The position numbers were made by a program, and so were the translations under genes. The notes under the pieces are model-generated. The model was not told where the DNA came from and made no database searches. It worked only from the letters and a program-made list of their open reading frames with translations. From NCBI GenBank assembly GCA_964457365.1, contig CAYWFP010000020.1, forward strand, positions 1 to 45,099: 45,099 nt of DNA. Reading direction: 5' to 3'. This DNA is from CAYWFP01 sp964457365. GTDB lineage: Bacteria; Planctomycetota; SZUA-567. The first letter of the stretch is position 1, and each line of letters begins with the position of its first letter. Positions 41,318 to 45,099 of this stretch are shown piece by piece.

Positions 41318-42561
41318 GCTACGACGACCTGTCCTGTTATGGCAGCGAACGTCATCGGACGCCTCACATCGATGCGCTGGCCCGCAGCGGCATGCGCTTC
41401 ACCGATTGCCACAGTAACGGCTGCATGTGCAGCCCCTCGCGCGCGGCTTTGCTGACCGGGCGTTACCAGCAGCGCTGCGGCGTCGAGTATGTCCTGGGCC
41501 CCGAGCGGATGGGCGTGCCGCCGATGCCGACCCACGAGACGACGTTGGCGCATATGCTGCGCAAGGCCGGGTATGCCACGGGGATGTTCGGCAAATTTCA
41601 TACAGGGTACATGCCGTCCCAGTCCCCGCGCAGAATGGGGTTCGACATCTTTCGCGGCATGAACGGCGGCATGGACCACCATTCGCGCTTCAACCGCTGG
41701 GGCGAGGGCGTCTGGTATCACGACGAGACGCTGGTCGAGGACGAGCCGGGATATTCCACCGAAGTGATCGCCAGGTATGCGCTGGAGTTTATCGACGCGC
41801 ACCGCGCCGAACCGTTCTTCCTCTACATCGCCGACTGGATGGTGCACTTTCCCTGGCAAGGGCCGAACGATCCGGTGGATTTCCATAAGGGGGAGGACAA
41901 CAGCGCCCCGGAAAAGAAATACGGTTCGGTATCCGACCGCAAGCGGGCCTGTCGCGAGATGACCGAAGCGATGGACAACAGTGTCGGGCAGGTGGTAGAG
42001 CGGTTGCGCGCGCTCGGCCTATTGGACAATACCTTCATCTTCTTCTCCTCCGACAACGGCGGGCATCAACTGGTCTGTGAGAACAGGCCGCTCAACGGCG
42101 CCAAGGGCAGCATGCTCGAGGGCGGACACCGGGTCCCGGGGATTGCGTCCTGGCCGGGGGTGGTCCCCGGCGGTGCCTGCGGCAACGAGACGGTGATGCT
42201 CTTCGATTTGCTGCCGACAGCGCTCGACATCGCCGGCATTGATCCGCCTGCAGGTCGCCACTTCGACGGCCATAGCCTGCGGGGTGTTCTCAAAGGGGAG
42301 GGCGTCTTGCCGGCACGGACGCTGTTCTGGCGCCAGGGAAGTCAGTTCGCCGTTCGCGAAGGTCACTGGAAGCTCTTCGGTCAAGGCGAATCCTATCGCC
42401 TTTTCGACGTGGAGAACGACATTGGGGAGCGCAACGACCTCGCCGAAGCTCAGCCGGCGCGTCTGAAGCAGATGCTGACTGCATATCGCGATTGGCGTGC
42501 CGCTGTCGATGCCGACGGCCTTGCCAGCCAGGCCCGCTCCGATTGGCGCAAGCCCGCATGA
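41278..42561 (+). CDS. Arylsulfatase-type sulfatase
   Basis: 427 residues. MRPNIVIFLADDLGYDDLSC holds the two N-terminal metal Asps; CMCSPSRAALLTGRYQQRCG contains the formylglycine motif C-S-P-S-R; FGKFHTGYMPSQSPRRMGFD and FSSDNGGHQ provide the remaining active-site residues. The start at 41278 is favoured over 41263 because GAGGAGAGG sits directly before it and the family begins MRPN. No signal peptide. It overlaps the nucleoside hydrolase gene by 40 bases, so translation is coupled. Different sulfatase subgroup from those at 1611-3068 and 38517-40069, which suggests different sulfate-ester substrates. Confidence 0.92.
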   Translation: MRPNIVIFLADDLGYDDLSCYGSERHRTPHIDALARSGMRFTDCHSNGCMCSPSRAALLTGRYQQRCGVEYVLGPERMGVPPMPTHETTLAHMLRKAGYATGMFGKFHTGYMPSQSPRRMGFDIFRGMNGGMDHHSRFNRWGEGVWYHDETLVEDEPGYSTEVIARYALEFIDAHRAEPFFLYIADWMVHFPWQGPNDPVDFHKGEDNSAPEKKYGSVSDRKRACREMTEAMDNSVGQVVERLRALGLLDNTFIFFSSDNGGHQLVCENRPLNGAKGSMLEGGHRVPGIASWPGVVPGGACGNETVMLFDLLPTALDIAGIDPPAGRHFDGHSLRGVLKGEGVLPARTLFWRQGSQFAVREGHWKLFGQGESYRLFDVENDIGERNDLAEAQPARLKQMLTAYRDWRAAVDADGLASQARSDWRKPA

Positions 42562-42582
42562 AGCGCCCGTACGGGCCAATCG
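42540..42582 (+). terminator. Possible hairpin at the end of the sulfatase gene
   Basis: CGATTGGC (42540-42547) pairs with GCCAATCG (42575-42582), enclosing the TGA stop; inside lies a 12-bp palindrome GCCCGTACGGGC (42565-42576). There is no T-run, so an intrinsic terminator is uncertain. Confidence 0.35.
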
Positions 42583-42726
42583 CCGAGTCGTCCACTTTAT
42601 CCGTACATAACCTGTTGCATGATAGCGGTTTGGTTAAAGCACGACGATCTCGTGCGCCGATATATACATCATGAGCTAGACCGGTATTCACGTCTTCCAT
42701 ACACAGCGATACATTGGAGAAATTGC

Positions 42727-43227
42727 ATGTCAGAACCCATGAATGCTCGCGGCGCCGGAAAACAGCAGGAACGCGACGGCCTCAAGCGCCAATTCATCGA
42801 TAGCCTCGAGATGCTGCGTGAAGAAGCCGCGCACGGTTCGGCTCCACCGGAGGATGGCGAGAAGGCCGGCGATGCTCTTTATGAACGCGAGATCGCGCGT
42901 CTGCGGCAAGAGTTGCGTCTCGCGCAACGGACGACGGCGCTGTTGGAGAAGGACCTGCATCGGCTCGAACAGAAGGCTCTGGAAGCGATCGCCGAAGCGG
43001 GGGAATTGAGGCGGCGAATCGACACGATGCAGCACGGCTGCGAGACCGCCGGGGACAAGATCTTGCTCGAGAGCGAACGCGAGACATTGATGGCGCGTCT
43101 CGACCAGGAGAAGGAGTCTCGGCATCTCCTTACCGAGGCGCTCCATCATAGCGAGCGCGAAATCGCCCGGCTGATGAAGAACCTCGATATCTTCAGCCGC
43201 AAATTCAGCATGAGTGAATGGAGTTGA
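42727..43227 (+). CDS. Small coiled-coil protein of unknown function
   Basis: 166 residues; the ATG has GGAG about 9 bases upstream and follows 165 bases of AT-richer non-coding sequence. Highly charged, almost entirely helical, with heptad runs (YEREIARLRQELRLAQRTTA; SERETLMARLDQEKESRHLL). No membrane segment. I do not recognise a family. Lower GC than most of the window, as in the kinase gene that converges on it. Its transcript ends at a strong terminator (43259-43285). Confidence 0.65.
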   Translation: MSEPMNARGAGKQQERDGLKRQFIDSLEMLREEAAHGSAPPEDGEKAGDALYEREIARLRQELRLAQRTTALLEKDLHRLEQKALEAIAEAGELRRRIDTMQHGCETAGDKILLESERETLMARLDQEKESRHLLTEALHHSEREIARLMKNLDIFSRKFSMSEWS

Positions 43228-43258
43228 CCGCCTCGGAGCCACGGAACGGATAACGTGA

Positions 43259-43285
43259 AGCGCGGCTTTGAGGCCCGCGCTTTTT
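43259..43285 (+). terminator. Rho-independent terminator after the coiled-coil gene
   Basis: Stem AGCGCGG/CCGCGCT with a 9-base loop, followed by a run of T to 43285. Its 3' edge touches the stop codon of the convergent kinase gene. Confidence 0.75.
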
Positions 43286-45099
43286 CATTTGGGGAGAGCT
43301 TTGAGAGCCCGGGTGGCCGCTTCGCGCACTTGGGGACTCGGATCGTCGCGTCGCAGCGACTGGAGCGCTTCGCGAGAATCGGCGTCTTTGCGTTGACGTA
43401 GAAATGCGATCGCATCGAGGCGAACGGTTTCATTGCGGTCTTTCAACTGCCCGCGTGCGGCAGTCAACGCCTGGGCCGGGGCGGCTTGCCCGAGCGCGCG
43501 TAACGCTTCGCGACGGATCGCGCTCTGCGGATTCGCTTTGGCCGCCGCGACTACCGTGGGCGTAAGCTCCTTCAGCACATCCTTCTTGATCGCATACATG
43601 CTCAGTGCGTTCTTCACCGCCTCGAGGTCGCCCGCGGCGAGTGCTTGGCGAGCCTTGGTCATCAGCTCTTTGCGGTATTCTTCGATCGACTGGTTCGGGG
43701 GCTGGGGACCGTTCTTTTGTTTGGCCGCATCGAGGATGGCTTGGCGTTGTTCGCGCGCGCGCGCGACGTGGGGGGTGTCGGAAAAGCGTTTCAACCATTC
43801 GCCGAGGCGGTTGACAATGATCCGATCCGAGATTTTACCCTTGTCGGCGATGATCTGGTTAAGTTGACGCGCTGCCTGCTGCACATGCTCGCGTTTGGCT
43901 TTCTCGGCTTCGATTTCCTTCAGCTTCTGACGCAATTTTCCGGCGCGTTCCTCCGCGCGCTTGGCGTACTCGCTCTGCGGCCACTTGCGTGCGATCTCCT
44001 CGTAACGCGGCAGCATCGCTTCGTGATTGTCGCCGAGATCCTGTTCGTAAACCAGAATCCACGCTTCGCGTGCGGCAAGTTCCGGCGATTTCCCGTTCTC
44101 CTCCCGAGGGGGGATGGGGGTCGGATTCTCGGGTTGTTCGCCGTTTTCATTGCCGTTGCCGAAGAGGAATATCGCTCCGACGACGAGGGCCAGAAGCGCT
44201 CCGCCGGCAGGGGCGGCGAACTTCAGCCAAGAAGCGGATTTCGGCGCATCGTGCTCGCCGGAGACGACGCGATGTCGGCGCGTGGCGTTGCCGGCGCTTC
44301 GCGTTCGGCGTCGGGAACGGGAACGACCGCTTGCGCGTGGCGGCGGGTGCCCTTCGCGCACAGCGCCGATGTCCTCCAGCAGCTCGTCCGGAGTCTGATA
44401 GCGGTCGTCTGGATCTTTGGCCATCATCTTGGCGATAAGCTGCGCCGCGTGTCGGCTTACGTCTTCGCGCAATTCGTTGACCGGCTTAGCGGTCTCCTTG
44501 ATGTGCTTGATCAGCACTTGTGCGGCGGTGTCGCCGTCGAAGGCGGTCTGCCCAGAGACCATGTGGTATAGCGTGGCGCCGAGGCTGTAGATGTCCGCAC
44601 GGATATCGATATCGCGAGCGCCGCGGGCTTGCTCGGGCGAGATATAGTGCGGCGTGCCGACGGCCGTGCCGTCCTGGGTCAGCGCGGCATCGGTGCTGGC
44701 CTTGGCAATGCCCATGTCGCAGAGTTTGGCGACGCCCTTCTCGGTATAGAGTATGTTCTCCGGCTTGATATCCCGATGGACGATGCCGGCGCTCCAGGCG
44801 TGAGAGAGTGCTGAAGCGATCTGCGCGACGATGTCGAGTGCCTCGGCCTCGGAAAAGGGGCCGTTGCGTTTCAGGTGATGGGCGATGGATTCGCCTTCGA
44901 CGAGTTCCATTGCGATGTAGCAATAGCCGTCGGCCTCGTTGCAATCGAAGGCTGCGACGATGTTCTCGTGATTGAGTCTGCCCGCGGCGCGTGCCTCTCG
45001 GAGGAAGCGCTCTTTGAAACGTTTTTGTTTGGCCAGAGTACGCGGCAGGATCTTCAGCGCGACGATGCGGTCCATGCTCTCCTGCTTGGCGACGAAGAC
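43285..45099 (-). CDS. Ser/Thr protein kinase with TM helix and HEAT-like C-terminus, N-terminus beyond window
   Basis: 604 codons visible; the frame is open to the window edge, where VFVAKQESMDRIVALKILPR shows the glycine loop is just outside. Kinase landmarks (numbering from the edge): Lys16 in VALK, HRDIKPEN (108-115), DMG (128-130) for DFG, GTPHYISPEQARG. It is an RD kinase. An Arg/Ser-rich segment (255-277, ASGRSRSRRRTRSAGNATRR) precedes one membrane helix (292-313), then a Pro-rich linker, helical region and a C-terminal series of HEAT-like repeats (RREALRALGQAAPAQALTAA; QVREAATRALKALPK). The repeats lie outside the cytoplasm if the helix spans once. This differs from the TPR-type kinase at 3388-6102. 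Confidence 0.9.
   Translation of the reverse strand, partial: VFVAKQESMDRIVALKILPRTLAKQKRFKERFLREARAAGRLNHENIVAAFDCNEADGYCYIAMELVEGESIAHHLKRNGPFSEAEALDIVAQIASALSHAWSAGIVHRDIKPENILYTEKGVAKLCDMGIAKASTDAALTQDGTAVGTPHYISPEQARGARDIDIRADIYSLGATLYHMVSGQTAFDGDTAAQVLIKHIKETAKPVNELREDVSRHAAQLIAKMMAKDPDDRYQTPDELLEDIGAVREGHPPPRASGRSRSRRRTRSAGNATRRHRVVSGEHDAPKSASWLKFAAPAGGALLALVVGAIFLFGNGNENGEQPENPTPIPPREENGKSPELAAREAWILVYEQDLGDNHEAMLPRYEEIARKWPQSEYAKRAEERAGKLRQKLKEIEAEKAKREHVQQAARQLNQIIADKGKISDRIIVNRLGEWLKRFSDTPHVARAREQRQAILDAAKQKNGPQPPNQSIEEYRKELMTKARQALAAGDLEAVKNALSMYAIKKDVLKELTPTVVAAAKANPQSAIRREALRALGQAAPAQALTAARGQLKDRNETVRLDAIAFLRQRKDADSREALQSLRRDDPSPQVREAATRALKALPK

Noticed and set aside
42601..42726. 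GCACGA/TCGTGC dyad and TATATA upstream of the coiled-coil gene as a promoter or operator
   Set aside because: No -35 at a usable spacing; the dyad is only 6 bp. Left unannotated.

Overview
The window is 45 kb of high-GC bacterial chromosome, densely coded on both strands. It looks like a draft or metagenome scaffold, because a 10-base N run sits inside one gene and two places hold broken, butt-joined gene pieces. The gene content points to a diderm of the PVC type (Planctomycetes/Lentisphaerae/Verrucomicrobia-like). The clues are formylglycine sulfatases beside PF12831-type FAD oxidoreductases, a TPR serine/threonine kinase beside an ECF-like sigma factor carrying an 'FRTTAWSVV' start, and multi-domain signalling proteins. 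kdsB implies a Kdo-containing outer membrane. FliD and a PilT-type ATPase imply flagella and type IV pili. I cannot assign a genus.

Layout. 1-3068: 3' part of a FAD oxidoreductase gene, converging on a sulfatase. 3175-6927: tRNA-Ser(GCT), divergent from a transmembrane kinase-TPR gene and its sigma factor. 7006-8108: an M50 protease, a response-regulator remnant and a macro-domain remnant. 8208-15189: envelope and housekeeping genes (DUF3108 protein, kdsB, degenerate metallopeptidase-like protein, polysaccharide deacetylase + GT4, coiled-coil membrane protein, ruvX, 3D-domain protein). 15273-21763: response regulator with an unfamiliar N-terminal domain, xylulokinase, secreted protein, histidine kinase with two receiver domains, pilT. 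21788-26566: 879-aa HEAT-type protein and a CPA1 Na+/H+ antiporter. 26653-27307: palindromic repeat, broken MscS gene and a glycosidase-like fragment. 27675-32000: a very large fliD. 32136-33827: PfkB-family kinase and D-lyxose isomerase. 34005-42561: carbohydrate-catabolism block (secreted protein; sulfatase-FAD oxidoreductase-BNR operon; nucleoside hydrolase-sulfatase operon). 42727-45099: coiled-coil protein and a second, HEAT-bearing kinase that runs off the right edge.

How the genes fit together. Sulfatases, a sialidase-like BNR protein, FAD oxidoreductases, D-lyxose isomerase, a PfkB kinase and xylulokinase suggest use of sulfated or host/algal-type glycans. The two kinases, sigma factor, histidine kinase and response regulator form a dense signalling complement. 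Promoters resemble sigma70 consensus throughout. At two genes the -10 box lies so close to the ATG, with no Shine-Dalgarno, that leaderless transcripts are likely. The most unusual items are the 1441-residue FliD with lectin-like insertions, the gene scars at 7.84 and 27.15 kb, and a palindromic repeat present twice at gene 3' ends. All product names come from reading motifs by eye; no database search was run.
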